A stretch of 64,000 bases of DNA from Auricularia sp. M13 (GCA_037042915.1 CM073193.1:7812001-7876000), one strand, 5' to 3'; positions 1 to 11,060 are shown, numbered from the stretch's first letter. A program made the numbers and translations. Notes: a model not told the origin generated them from the letters alone.

Positions 1-1039
1 CGTGTGGCGTACGCCTTCAGCTTCAATGCCCCGCGCGGGACAGGACGCGTAGTAGGCGGAAATGGGCGGATGGTGCGACACTTGTTCTGTCTGCGGCATT
101 CCTGTTAGCAGTCAAGCACGCACAATGGAGTCATACACACCAAGTAGACAACGCGGATCGTCTCTGCCGCTGGGACGTCTTCCTCGATCTCCTTGCCAGC
201 CGGCGGGTTGGCAAGATGTTGGAGCGTGTTCAGGCTCAGGTTGGAGGCCGTCGCGCCGGGGTTGCTCTCGACTTGCAGAGCGGCGTTCACCTTGTCCTTT
301 GCTGGGCCTTCCTTGGGCGCTGCGCTGCCGCCGAACGGGCTCCAGCTGCTGAACCTGGACTTGGTTACCGGCGGAGCGTCGGACGTCGGGGCCGTCGTCG
401 ACTCGGACTCCTCGACGAACAGATGGAGGTGCTGGACGGGCTGGTTGGCGTGGTCGCCGTCGGGGTACTCGACCGGCCGGACGTCCCAGTGGCAGCGGAA
501 ATGCTCGCCCAGGACGGAGTTGTAGGGCTTGCAGATCTTGCCGCGTATGAACTTGAGCTCCTTGGAGAAGCACCAGCGCAGCACGGCCAGCATGCGCAGC
601 AGCGGGTCTGGCGAGTCGTTTATTCTGCGAATTTATTATGAGGATCAGAGCCTGGGCGACGTGTCCGGGCTGCGTGCGCACGCTGCAAAGAGGTCTGGGC
701 GATCGAGGTATTGCCAGTACTCGAGATTGGGTATCGGCTCGAGCAGCTGGGCGGGCAGCGACAAGCCTGTGGGCGCGGTCAGCAGTGAGCGCGGACCTGG
801 AGCGCTCTGCACGCACGCCTGCAACGGACGGTGAGCGGTCACATGATGCAGACAGGGGTGCGGCCGACAACGCACATGGCAGCGAGGTCCTTGACGCCCA
901 GACTGCGCTTGAGCAAGTCCACAATCATCTTGAGCTTGCCGGTCTCCGTCGACGCCGCCTCGGCGCCCTGGCCGGCGTCGAACACCTGGGTAGTGGCGTC
1001 GTCGTCGGACGGCGGCGGCGGCAAGGCGACTTTGGACAT
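1..1039 (-). CDS. Oxysterol-binding protein, Osh4/Kes1 type, copy A (5' part; runs off window)
   Basis: OSBP-related proteins carry sterols and phosphoinositides between membranes. ATG at 1039; visible exons 1039-876, 766-682, 624-141 and 90-13. Exon 2 encodes LSLPAQLLEPIPNLEYW, exon 3 encodes KPYNSVLGEHFRCHWDV, and exon 4 carries the family signature EQVSHHPP followed by YYASCPARG. No PH domain precedes it, which fits the short Osh4/Kes1 class. Introns 2 and 3 (625-681 and 91-140) join in frame with GT-AG ends. The exon 1 to exon 2 junction does not: the only good donor and acceptor leave the frame one base off in every copy. Exon 3 is uninterrupted here. The 3' part lies outside the window, so it cannot be judged whether this copy keeps a normal C-terminus. 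Confidence 0.85.
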
Positions 1040-1579
1040 CGTGCTGCGCGTTGGGTATGCAATTATCTATAGGCTGGGGATGCAGGCAGAGTGGCAGAGC
1101 AGGTGGCTCTTCAAAGCGATGATGCCGCTTCCGGCCGTCCGAGATGGATGCCTCCGCACGCACGTTCTCCGCCAACTCTGAACTCTGTCGCGCTGGATGG
1201 CCGTCGCTCCTCCGTCCTCGCCGTCCAATGCCACCCTGGACGCATCGAGGCATTGCGCGACGCCCGCCGATGTGCGTTCATCCAGCGCTCTACACCGCAT
1301 AAAACGCAGCTCAACGGACTGGCGCATTCAGATCATATTGCGCTCGCCGGGCTCGACGCTGACCCACGCTCGCTCGCCGTCGACCTCGCTCTCCAACACA
1401 GTGCCGCAAGCGCTAGCAAGTCTAAATTGACCGCGGTCATGCTCGGCGAGATCCCAGCCACCCAGCGCACAACATGCATTGCGCGCCGTAGACTCTCAAC
1501 CCCGCGGCACCCAAACAAGTCTTGCAGCTGGCGCTGTTATTCCCGCAGCTCGATAACGGCCAGGTTCGTCCTTCATCGA

Positions 1580-2560
1580 CGTCTCAGCATTTCTGACCGA
1601 CATTGTCTCATAGCGTCCGAATTTTGCCTTTTGCTCGACCTCGACGACAGTAAGGTCTACACCACCGCTCCCTGCGTGTCAAGACGGCCTCAGACGACCA
1701 ACGCGAGCTCGGCCAACGTTTCAGCGCAAAGGATTGGCGCTGGCAAAGCAACCCGCAAGACGCATAACACGCCGTAGGAAACGATTTCCGCGACTTTGCG
1801 TACACACGGATGAGGCTTGCAACCGGCGCTATCACATCCTGTGGCTCGATGATGCCGCGTGACGCTGGTACGTCCGCCAGAACCGTATGAGCATCGGTCG
1901 CTCACATTTTGTCGCAGCGTCCCGATTTCTCGTCATTTTCGAGCTCTGCGCCGCGGACGACGCTGGCATAGCCTACGCCAAGCTCGCGCGCGCCTCAGAA
2001 CTGCGCAGGACGACCAACGCGAGCGCAGTCAACATTTCAGCGCAGCGGATCGTCGCAGAGCGAAGATCAATCCAGCGAAACAACGCGCAAGACGCATAGC
2101 GCGCCATACGCGTCGAATTCCACGATTTCAAATGCATTCAAGTGACGCTCGTAGCCGGCGCTATCACCCCCTGTGTCTCGATGACGCCCTTTTGCGCTGG
2201 TACGTCCGCCAGCGGCGTCTGATCACTTCCGCTGACGGCTGCTCGCAGCGTCTCAATTTCTCATTTTTCTCGTGCCAGGACCGCGGACGACGACGGGAGC
2301 GCGTGCGCGCACCCCACGCGCGCGTCAGAACCGGCCTCGAACGACCGGTCTGCTCGCGCGGCCGCTCGGAGTGCGCTCAAACAGCGACGCGCGCGCACGC
2401 AAACTGGCGCCGCGTCGTGCGTGCACGCCTCCGCTCAAGACGACCCTCGCTGCCGCAAGAAAACTGAAAAATCGGCGAAAACGAATTCGGCTCACCGCGC
2501 ACGTCCGCCGCCCGCTCTTCGCAGCGCGCCATCCCCGCCCGACTCGTCTCCGTCCGCCCC
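1580..2560. repeat. Nested tandem array, three diverged ~325-bp repeats (unit 1)
   Basis: Three related stretches beginning near 1580, 1910 and 2240. Shared landmarks are gctggtacgtccgccag (1863 and 2199), cagacgaccaacgcgagc or cgcaggacgaccaacgcg, the caagacgcata block, and a gccgcggacgacg block. No protein could be assigned; open frames here are Arg/Ser-rich and differ between copies. Confidence 0.75.
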
Positions 2561-3279
2561 GAGGACCTGCTTTGTGAGCGGTCAGCAAGTGCCGCATCGG
2601 GATGGAATTATGGGGTGGTACGTACCGTTTTTTGTGCGGTCGAGGCCAAGTTGCTGACGTGCCGACCGCGCGTGCAGGAAGTGTTCGGTCAGCGAGGTGC
2701 GCGCGGGCGGGCGAGTACATTGGGCGCGTGTACATAACATGATTGAACGTATATACAACTGCAATAGAGAACCTGTTCTCACCTGTGACGGACGCGACGA
2801 GCCGAATCGGTCGCGGCGAGCAAATGAATCGGCGGCGACGAGCAAGTCAGACGCGCGAGTGCAGGGCTCAAGTGCGCACACCGTGAGCCTGAGCAGCATG
2901 CAGCCATGATGACCAAGACGAAGCGCCGTCGGGGGGCGATAAGCAGTGGTTGCGGGAGGGAAGTGGGTGTGCGGGAGAAAGGGGCTTGACCACTCGCGAC
3001 GCGTGCGCGCACGCCTTGTATACGCCTGAGAATGGCAGCAGTGCGTCATCGCGGGAAAGATACGGACCTGAATGCGCAAATCCAATCAGGTTGAAGTGTT
3101 GAAGGCGAGGGTGCTTCGCGGGAGGTTCGACAGCATGAGGTGTCAAACTCCAGCTCGGCTCGCGCATTCTGCGCCGTTCCCTCACTCGCCGCCTGCCTCT
3201 CCTCATCAGCTCGTTATATACAGTAGACGCCCATGTTACGCAAGCGCCGGTGAGCAGCAGAGCCAGAGCCTGAGGCAGC

Positions 3280-5160
3280 GCGGTGAGACGGTGCAAACGT
3301 TCTGTCTACGTTCACCGTCCCAACCTCCCGAGCTGCTGCGCCACGCACGCGCTTCCAGGAACACGCTTCTTGTGCTTCTCAGACGGCTGACAGCGGTGAA
3401 CTTGGATCTCCCGCAGGGAGATCGAGGGTTGGTTGGGAATGCGCGCGTTTCGCGACTTGCGCGATTCGACCCGGACGCCACTTCGCGGCTCCTGCGTCGT
3501 TCTGTCTGCTTCAGCCTCGCGCTTGGCAGAGATACGGCATCTGCGCGTGTATACTATGACGGCATGATGATTTGCGGAACGGTTGCACTTGAACGGGGGC
3601 GAGTTCGTCGCATTCGCGAGGTCGTGATCAAGTCTGTTCCGCACGAAGCGTTGTGCCTCTCGGCCACTACTTCCTTTATTGCACCTGCTTTTACATGTAC
3701 GCTGAGTTTTACACTGATAAGCGCTGAGAGAGTGAGTTGGGGAGCGAGGAGCAAGTGAGAGGGGGCGGGGAAGAAGTGCATACCCCCAGCATCTCCGCCG
3801 CCCGCGAGCTCCTACGCCCCAGTGCCCAGCCCAACCACGGATCCGCGCATCCAGGCACTTTGCGTGACGTCTGACGTATGACTTGACAGTGCTAATTCAG
3901 GAAGGAGTGCGCGTGGAATCGAGGGAGGTTGAGTTCTTCGCACATCGCGTGTTGCGCAAGTTCCTCGATCGCGCTGTTCCCTGTCGCTCCAGATTCCATA
4001 TCCTCGTGCACCTGCTCGAGCGTCTACGTCAGTCCAACAATAAGGACTGTATAGCGAATGATGACGGCATGGGGAGTGGCTGAACGCGAGGACTTGGATG
4101 CAACATTCGAACTGGGACTTGCCCGCGCCGCTTGCGCGCGCCCGCTGCGTCTCAACACTGTTTTATGCGTTTCCCACTGGATGTAACGGGAGGTATAGCC
4201 GCGCAAAATTCATTCAAGCGCTCGTGTGCGAGAGGAATGCGTGAATGAGACAGCGAAGGACTAGAGCGGAAATGCGTGTACCCAGCATCTCCGCCGCAGC
4301 GCGACCTCCTGCGCCCCAGAGAGCAGCCCAACCATCGATCCGCGCATCCAGGCACTTCATTCAGTAGGTGACGTCTGACATGACAGACCTAAACCAGGGA
4401 GAGAAGAGTGTGAGGTTGGAGGGCTTGGGGATGCACGTCTTGCGAGCTGCGTCGCGGCTTCTCGATCGCACTCTTCTCTGCTGTCCTACTTCAGATCCTG
4501 CGCCTTCTGTGCTGAGCAAGGACAAGAGTGTTGGATCTGCAACATGACGGCATGGTTGAGTGTTGAGAGACAAATCAGGGAGCTGCATGCTCCCGCCCAG
4601 TGCATGAGCTTGAATTGTGTGTCGCGACCGAAACCAACTCGCGGCAGTTTTCACAGTGCCCGCGTATATCCAGCACAGCTCTTTAATCACCAATTACGGC
4701 ATTTAACTCTGAGCCAATTGGCACTCGTTGTCTGAGGGAGCTGCGCGGTGGAATTAGAGGAGACGGGGAGGGTGCGGATACCCCCATCCCCGCTGAATCA
4801 ACCTCTTCCCGCCACCCACTGCAGCACAGCCAAATAATCGCGCATCCAGGCACGGCTTATGACGTCTGGCGTATGGCATGACAGCTCGAATGGATGAGTG
4901 CGCCCGCACAAGATCGGGGTGGTTGGGATTGCGCGGTTTTCGCGTCTTGCCTGATCGCCACCCCTCGCCCCGGAGCGCTTCTCCGGGCTCTCTGTTCAAC
5001 GCAAATCGACGTAATCAACTAGGGCCATGTATGGGAGATGACGCACATATCTTGCGAGAGGCTGCTGTGCAATTAAACGACTGTATTTCTCCCGCTTGCA
5101 CGTTTGGCGTAACTTCTGAAATCCGAAGATCGTGCCGTCTCAATGACCGAGAAGTATGAG
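3280..5160. repeat. Nested tandem array, four diverged ~500-bp repeats with TGACGT motifs (unit 1)
   Basis: Four related stretches can be aligned on a shared block (ggttgggattgcgcg-like text followed by cgcgtcttgc or its variants) at about 3421, 3912, 4409 and 4915, giving periods of 491, 497 and 506. Each of the last three boundaries contains gcgcatccaggcac followed by tgacgtctgacgtatg or a close variant, then gacag (about 3846-3890, 4337-4387 and 4841-4883). TGACGT is the half-site of CREB/ATF-type bZIP factors; a regulatory role is only inference. No protein-coding content was recognised. Confidence 0.78.
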
Positions 5161-5802
5161 CGATGGCAAGCGCCGGTTGAGACCCTTACCCGCTTCAGTC
5201 ATCTAGATAATGATTTCCCCGCGCAAAGACGAATTTGAAGCTTTTAAGCTGCAATGCAAACCGCGTGCTTCCCTGTCAATTGTTTTCGCCACGTGCGCTG
5301 TGGGGAACTGATGTTCAGGCCCACTAAAACCCCACAGCTGAAGCAACTTCTCTCGCGTGGCGATTACGTAATCACGGGACGCATTCAATTAAGACCGACT
5401 TTGGCTCAGCCATCTGACTGTCGCAATCATTCACGCATGGAATTGGGTATTAGCAACTGCTTCTGTGCTCCCCAACGTTAGCAGAACTGGTGGATGCTTG
5501 ACAGCAGTTGAATATCGACGCCGGGGTCCCTGTCGTTGTCGCGAGCGCCGACACTGACAGTCTGTCAGTTTCGGAGGGTCTAGCATCGCGGCCTGTCAGC
5601 GGAGAAGCGCCACTCCACGGGCTGCGAATCGAGTGCGCTGTCACCGGCGGAGGCTGCGAGCGGAAACCTGACGTTTCGATCGCTCGCGCGAAGCGTCGAC
5701 GCAGCGGAGCAGCGGAGTGTCCGACGATCCAACCATCGGGCTTCGCGTTACACGAGTTTTTTCAAACTCCTCAACCTGTCTTTGTGCCCCGCCCGCCAGT
5801 CC

Positions 5803-5808
5803 TATAAA
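5803..5808 (+). promoter_or_regulatory. TATA box of array orphan gene (unit 1)
   Basis: TATAAA in cctataaattggg, about 45-50 nt before the first ATG at 5854. The same box is kept at 15284, 24781 and 34344 in units 2-4. Confidence 0.6.
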
Positions 5809-5853
5809 TTGGGCACGAGCCCCGGCATTCTGGCCATCTATCCCCCCTTCTTC

Positions 5854-7863
5854 ATGCTCGCATGCTGCCACTCCGTCGCCTGCAACCACTCGTCTGCATC
5901 GCGCTGCCCGACGACAATGCCCTCGGATGCTGTGAGTCGATTTTCCTTTCATCTCACTGCCGTCTGTCTTGCATTCTACCATTGGACCGTCATTTTCCGC
6001 ATCTTCTGCTACCCAATCACGTTTCTTCTAATCCTCGCATACGACGCTGCGTGTGTCGCGGTGCGCTGTCACGTGGTCGCCGTTCACATCTCCAGGCTGC
6101 TTCCTTTGCGCATTACCCCATCGTTGAACTCCGGTGTTCTGACTCTCTCCTCGCAGATATTCTCGTTGCTACTTGGCCAATGCCAGGCCACACGACCTCC
6201 TTGCGCGTCAAATCCATTCAGTTTATGGTGAGCTGCCGGCGTTCGTCACTGCCCTTGATACTTCCGCGAGGCTGACCTCCATGCCGCAGATCACTCAACC
6301 AGTTTTTTGCGCGGTCTGAACGCATCTGACATTTGTACGTCGTGCACTTCTCCCTCGCGCAACACATTACTGACATACCTTTTCCACCAGCGGACTCCTC
6401 GGAGACCCAGTGGGCCACTCCGGCAGATTCCGCACCTTGACCCGCAACCATCACCTCGCCCGCTCGCAAGACGGCGGCGACGTCTCATTTGCTCAGCAAG
6501 GTAATATAATTTTTGCGCGCCTGTTCTCGCATTGCTGACTGCTTGGCTGCAGCTGCTCTTCCGCACCGCCACGTACTGCCTGGCGCAGCTTCGACGATCT
6601 TTGCGGCGCGCGCAAACGTAAGTCGTCGCTTTATCCCCCCGGTAATGTCCAACGCCTGTTCTTCCAGGATAGGTCAACACTCTACGCTGCAGACAATGGC
6701 GACTACGAAAGCAACGGACGCGACGGAGACGACGGTCGCGGAATCGGCGCCGCGGCGCTGTCAGGAACATCGTACTCGTGAGTTGCGGCTTTTACCCCCT
6801 CTGGTAATGTCCAACGCCTGTTCATTCAGGAAATTTGCTATTGCTCGGTGACGGCAGCGGCGTCGGACGGCGCTCGGTGCTGGATGGACCATCTCGGTTC
6901 GTGTATTTTCCATGCGCATTGCCGACGTCCGGACTTACTTTCTTTCGTTAGAGGCGCATGTCCGTCAGCCCTGAAGCTCAATGGCGCCTGGTTCGCGACA
7001 CGCGCACGGTATGTCATCCTCAAACTATCCACCGAGATTGAGAGTGCTGATCGACGCTCTCTAGTTGCATCCACCGCGGCCGCTGTCTTCCTCATTGCCG
7101 CCCGAGTGCCGACGCACCGCCTGTGAGAGACGATGTTCCACGTGCCAGCTGTCCACCGTCGTCGCCGTCCGGCCATGTCATCGGGCGGCGAACGATGAAG
7201 GATCCCGCGGACTGCGCCGCCGTTGGCTCAACACGTGAGTTCCCGCGCCCTCCGTCCATGAATGCATTTCTCACATGCAGTAGTTGCGCAGGTAGTCGTC
7301 CTTGACGCCGATGGCTTGGTCCGCGGCGATGTTCGTGATCATTGAGTGTTTTTGTGGCGTTCGGCAACTGCTAACCTGTTTTTTCAGCATCCCGCGAACC
7401 TTCAGGGCTCCAAACGCGCTCCTCGGTGCAAGAAAGACGCCGAGACCTCTCGGCGGTCTTGATTCGCGAGTCCCCCGCCGACGTTGTTCATCGCGCGAAC
7501 AAAATCCGCCGGGGACGGCTCAGTCGGCCCCACCAGCATCGTCGCTTGACTACGGCGCAATATACATCAGCCCGAGCTGGCTCAGTGTGTATCGCGTCGC
7601 GCGCGCCGCCCTCCGCTGGCGCAATCGACTCCGACCTCGCGTGGTGTCGCGTTCGGCGCTCCGAGCAACCCGCGACTCGCCACCCCACCTACGAGGTCCT
7701 TCAAGTCGCATGTGCCACACCCTCGCGCGCTGGCCGTCCATCTCCGACGTTGTGGAGATGGACCCCGTTCAGTCCGCCCGAGACCATCACCACCGGCAGC
7801 CAACCTGATCTCACTGCGGCGCCGCACCGTCTTCGGTGGCCGGGAATTACGGCACATATCTAG
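5854..7863 (+). CDS. Intron-rich orphan gene in array unit 1 (function unknown)
   Basis: Not recognised. A TATA box is followed by a chain of short exons with GT-AG borders whose phases agree: 6391-6500 (GLLGDPVGHSGRFRTLTRN...), 6553-6617 (LPHRHVLPGAASTIFAARAN), 6668-6777 (Gly/Asp-rich, GDYESNGRDGDDGRGIGAA), 6830-6896, then further small exons and a long last exon from about 7388 (ERRRDLSAVLIRESPADVVH...) to a stop at 7863. The product would be Arg-rich and without membrane segments. Exons 5' of 6391 could not be joined in frame. Compared with units 2 and 3, unit 1 lacks one base near 6841, which shifts the frame, so this copy may be inactive. Frame agreement over several exons argues for a real or recently real gene, but it could also be captured, decaying sequence. 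Confidence 0.45.
6618..6667 (+). other. Intron with a near-twin at 6778-6829 (introner-like pair)
   Basis: This intron (50 nt) and the next (52 nt), separated by a 110-nt exon, share ggtaatgtccaacgcctgtt exactly, have similar starts (gtaagtcgtcgc and gtgagttgcggc) and similar acceptors (cttccag and cattcag). The flanking exons are not similar. The pair recurs in units 2 and 3 (for example 16094-16143 and 16254-16305); in unit 4 the second twin has lost its acceptor region. Confidence 0.65.
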
Positions 7864-8192
7864 CCTGCATCAACCCTCGTCGCCTCTCACCGCGGTTCTG
7901 CTGCGGCGAGCGAGTTTCGCCTGCATTGTGGATTAAGCGCCGGTCCCGGCCACCGTTGACCCCATTTCGAAAAACTGTGAGCATTTCCTGCTTTGGATGT
8001 CTAGCAACATGCTAACCTCTATGGAGGTAGTCGTCCTTGACGTCGCGCTCGACGGCGAGGAATATTTTTGGTCATTTCCGGGCCATTTTTTCGACCTGTG
8101 AGCCATCGCGTTCCCCAACATCCTCTTCACCGGTCTGACCGTTTCGCAGTGCCGCTCGACGCCGCGTTCGACGACGACCGAATATTTTCGAG

Positions 8193-10524
8193 TCATTTTT
8201 CGTAAGTTTTTGTTATCCGTGCCCAGGGTGTTCTGCGACTCAACGAGGCTCCATCCAGCCACTTTGCGCCGCCGTAGCTATTTTTTCCGCGATTCTGTGT
8301 GATTTCTCGTCTCGCGCGTCTCAGCTGTCGCCCGCACTTTGCTGTACTTGTCCGCCGCATGTCACTAGATAGAATTGAAATATGACAGGCCCGGGCGGTG
8401 GACATACCCATATGTCCACCGCCCGGGTCCTGTACCGCGCCCAGAGGGGGAATCCCTGTCAGTTTGATTTTCTGTTCACCTCGGGACTTGCGTCGAATTT
8501 TTGTCGATAGCTCATGCGAGTTTCGACGGGCTTTACTGCCGACTATCGCCTGCTCGGACGCCACGGACAATGTCAACGGACGCCACGGAAAATGTCTATT
8601 GCCACGGATCCTATGTACACGGAGCACCTTCTCCCACAGCCGTCTGCTCTCGAACGGGCCCTGCTCCTCCAGCGGCCGAACGGTCTTCGGGAACATCGTG
8701 ACGGCGCTCAGGTCGACGAGCTCACGCCACTCGCCCACCGGCGCGCCGTTCTCGAACTTGCGCCAGCGGAACGACTTGCGCCAGCAGCCCTCGAACTGCG
8801 CCACGATACGCTCCTTCGGCACGTGCTTCACCTGTTCCCGAAAATCAGTCGGAGTGCTGGGTGGTGACAGTAGTAAGTAGGAACGGACCTTGGTCCAGTC
8901 GCTGTGCTCCTTGACGCCCTTCTCGACGCCGGCCTTGCGCACCTTGGACGACTTGCTCTGGCCGGACTTGACGCTCGCCGAGTCGTCCGAGACGGACGTG
9001 TAGGGCGTGCCGGTGAACTCGTCGTCCTCGTACGTGTGTATGACGCCCTCGACCAAGAACTGCGGCTTCCCGAGCCACGACTGTTGCCGTCGTGCGTCAG
9101 CCCGGCGTCCACAGCATCAGCACCAGGCGCACCTCGTCCTTGTACTCGATCACCGTGCGGTACTTGAGTCCAGGCTGTCCCCAGAGCACGTAATAATCGT
9201 CTAGCACGCGTCAGTGACGCTGCAGCCATCGGCGGCGCAAAGACCTTACCGATTCCGACACGGTTGCGTAGAAGCTGCCGCGCAGGATGCCGTTGACCTG
9301 CGCGGTGGGGTGCGTGACGCGGTAGGACTCGCCGGCGCCGTGGCCGCTGGTGATGCGCACGAAGATGCCCTTGTTGGCGGCGCCGGGCGCAATGCGCACC
9401 GTCGTCCCAGAGACGCGGGCGGCAATCTGGTCAATCTGCAATGGGCCGGTGCCAGTTAGCAACGCACAATAATAGCGCAGCGCTGGCGTGTGGCGTACGC
9501 CTTCAGCTTCAATGCCCCGCGCGGGACAGGACGCGTAGTAGGCGGAAATGGGCGGATGGTGCGACACTTGTTCTGTCTGCGGCATTCCTGTTAGCAGTCA
9601 AGCACGCACAATGGAGTCATACACACCAAGTAGACAACGCGGATCGTCTCTGCCGCTGGGACGTCTTCCTCGATCTCCTTGCCAGCCGGCGGGTTGGCAA
9701 GATGTTGGAGCGTGTTCAGGCTCAGGTTGGAGGCCGTCGCGCCGGGGTTGCTCTCGACTTGCAGAGCGGCGTTCACCTTGTCCTTTGCTGGGCCTTCCTT
9801 GGGCGCTGCGCTGCCGCCGAACGGCTCCAGCTGCTGAACCTGGACTTGGTTACCGGCGGAGCGTCGGACGTCGGGGCCGTCGTCGACTCGGACTCCTCGA
9901 CGAACAGATGGAGGTGCTGGACGGGCTGGTTGGCGTGGTCGCCGTCGGGGTACTCGACCGGCCGGACGTCCCAGTGGCAGCGGAAATGCTCGCCCAGGAC
10001 GGAGTTGTAGGGCTTGCAGATCTTGCCGCGTATGAACTTGAGCTCCTTGGAGAAGCACCAGCGCAGCACGGCCAGCATGCGCAGCAGCGGGTCTGGCGAG
10101 TCGTTTATTCTGCGAATTTATTATGAGGATCAGAGCCTGGGCGACGTGTCCGGGCTGCGTGCGCACGCTGCAAAGAGGTCTGGGCGATCGAGGTATTGCC
10201 AGTACTCGAGATTGGGTATCGGCTCGAGCAGCTGGGCGGGCAGCGACAAGCCTGTGGGCGCGGTCAGCAGTGAGCGCGGACCTGGAGCGCTCTGCACGCA
10301 CGCCTGCAACGGACGGTGAGCGGTCACATGATGCAGACAGGGGTGCGGCCGACAACGCACATGGCAGCGAGGTCCTTGACGCCCAGACTGCGCTTGAGCA
10401 AGTCCACAATCATCTTGAGCTTGCCGGTCTCCGTCGACGCCGCCTCGGCGCCCTGGCCGGCGTCGAACACCTGGGTAGTGGCGTCGTCGTCGGACGGCGG
10501 CGGCGGCAAGGCGACTTTGGACAT
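8193..10524 (-). pseudogene. OSBP copy B, C-terminally truncated and frameshifted
   Basis: Same gene as copy A, here visible from ATG (10524) to the end. After EQVSHHPP the remaining exons encode DQIAARVSGTTVRIAPG, HPTAQVNGILRGSFYA, SWLGKPQFLVEGVIHTYE and EFRELV-like ORP core sequence ending in PLEEQGPFESRRLWEKV at 8625. Known Osh4-like proteins continue for several tens of residues with a basic helical tail. Here homology stops at 8625 and the frame runs 144 codons into unrelated sequence, through the palindrome, to a stop at 8193. Two single-base losses relative to other copies break the frame: one in exon 3 near 9822 (gaacgg against gaacggg) and one near 9177-9182 (tgtcccc against tgtccccc). 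Probably not functional, unless both are base-calling errors. Confidence 0.8.
8390..8427. repeat. Perfect 16-bp inverted repeat at OSBP truncation side (unit 1)
   Basis: Arms cccgggcggtggacat (8390-8405) and atgtccaccgcccggg (8412-8427) with loop acccat. The stem extends by acagg/cctgt with one bulged t (8385-8433). Read on the minus strand, the hairpin is followed 16 nt later by CTAG then T, resembling a Helitron 3' terminus; this is suggestive only. Confidence 0.85.
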
Positions 10525-11060
10525 CGTGCTGCGCGTTGGGTATGCAATTATCTATAGGCTGGGGATGCAGGCAGAGTGGCAGAGCAGGTGGCTCTTCAAA
10601 GCGATGATGCCGCTTCCGGCCGTCCGAGATGGATGCCTCCGCACGCACGTTCTCCGCCAACTCTGAACTCTGTCGCGCTGGATGGCCGTCGCTCCTCCGT
10701 CCTCGCCGTCCAATGCCACCCTGCGCACGCACCAGGCATTGCGCGACGCCCGCAGTGTGCGTTCATCCAGCGCTCTCGCATAAAACGCAGCTCAACGGAC
10801 TGGCGCATTCAGATCATATTGCGCTCGCCGGGCTCGACGCTGACCCACGCTCGCTCGCCGTCGACCTCGCTCTCCAACACAGTGCCGCAAGCGCTAGCAA
10901 GTCTAAATTGACCGCGGTCATGCTCGGCGAGATCCCAGCCACCCAGCGCACAACATGCATTGCGCGCCGTAGACTCTCAACCCCGCGGCACCCAAACAAG
11001 TCTTGCAGCTGGCGCTGTTATTCCCGCAGCTCGATAACGGCCAGGTTCGTCCTTCATCGA

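Larger units (their letters stand above)
1..9486. repeat. Tandem array unit 1 (about 9.5 kb)
   Basis: First unit of a direct tandem array; the window starts inside it, so the phase of the unit boundary is arbitrary. The opening bases cgtgtggcgtacgcc recur at 9487, 18972, 28470 and 38035, giving periods of 9486, 9485, 9498 and 9565. Layout on the plus strand: 5' part of an OSBP gene (minus, 1-1039), array of ~325-bp repeats (1580-2560), region 2560-3280 with no recognised gene, array of ~500-bp repeats (about 3280-5160), region 5160-5800 with only small inverted repeats, orphan gene (about 5854-7863), AT-richer spacer 7870-8360, palindrome (8390-8427), and the 3' part of the next OSBP gene (from 8193/8625). 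Confidence 0.95.

Noticed and set aside
6291-6770. Arg-rich minus-strand ORF in each unit
   Set aside because: It is the complement of GC-rich exons and introns of the plus-strand orphan gene.
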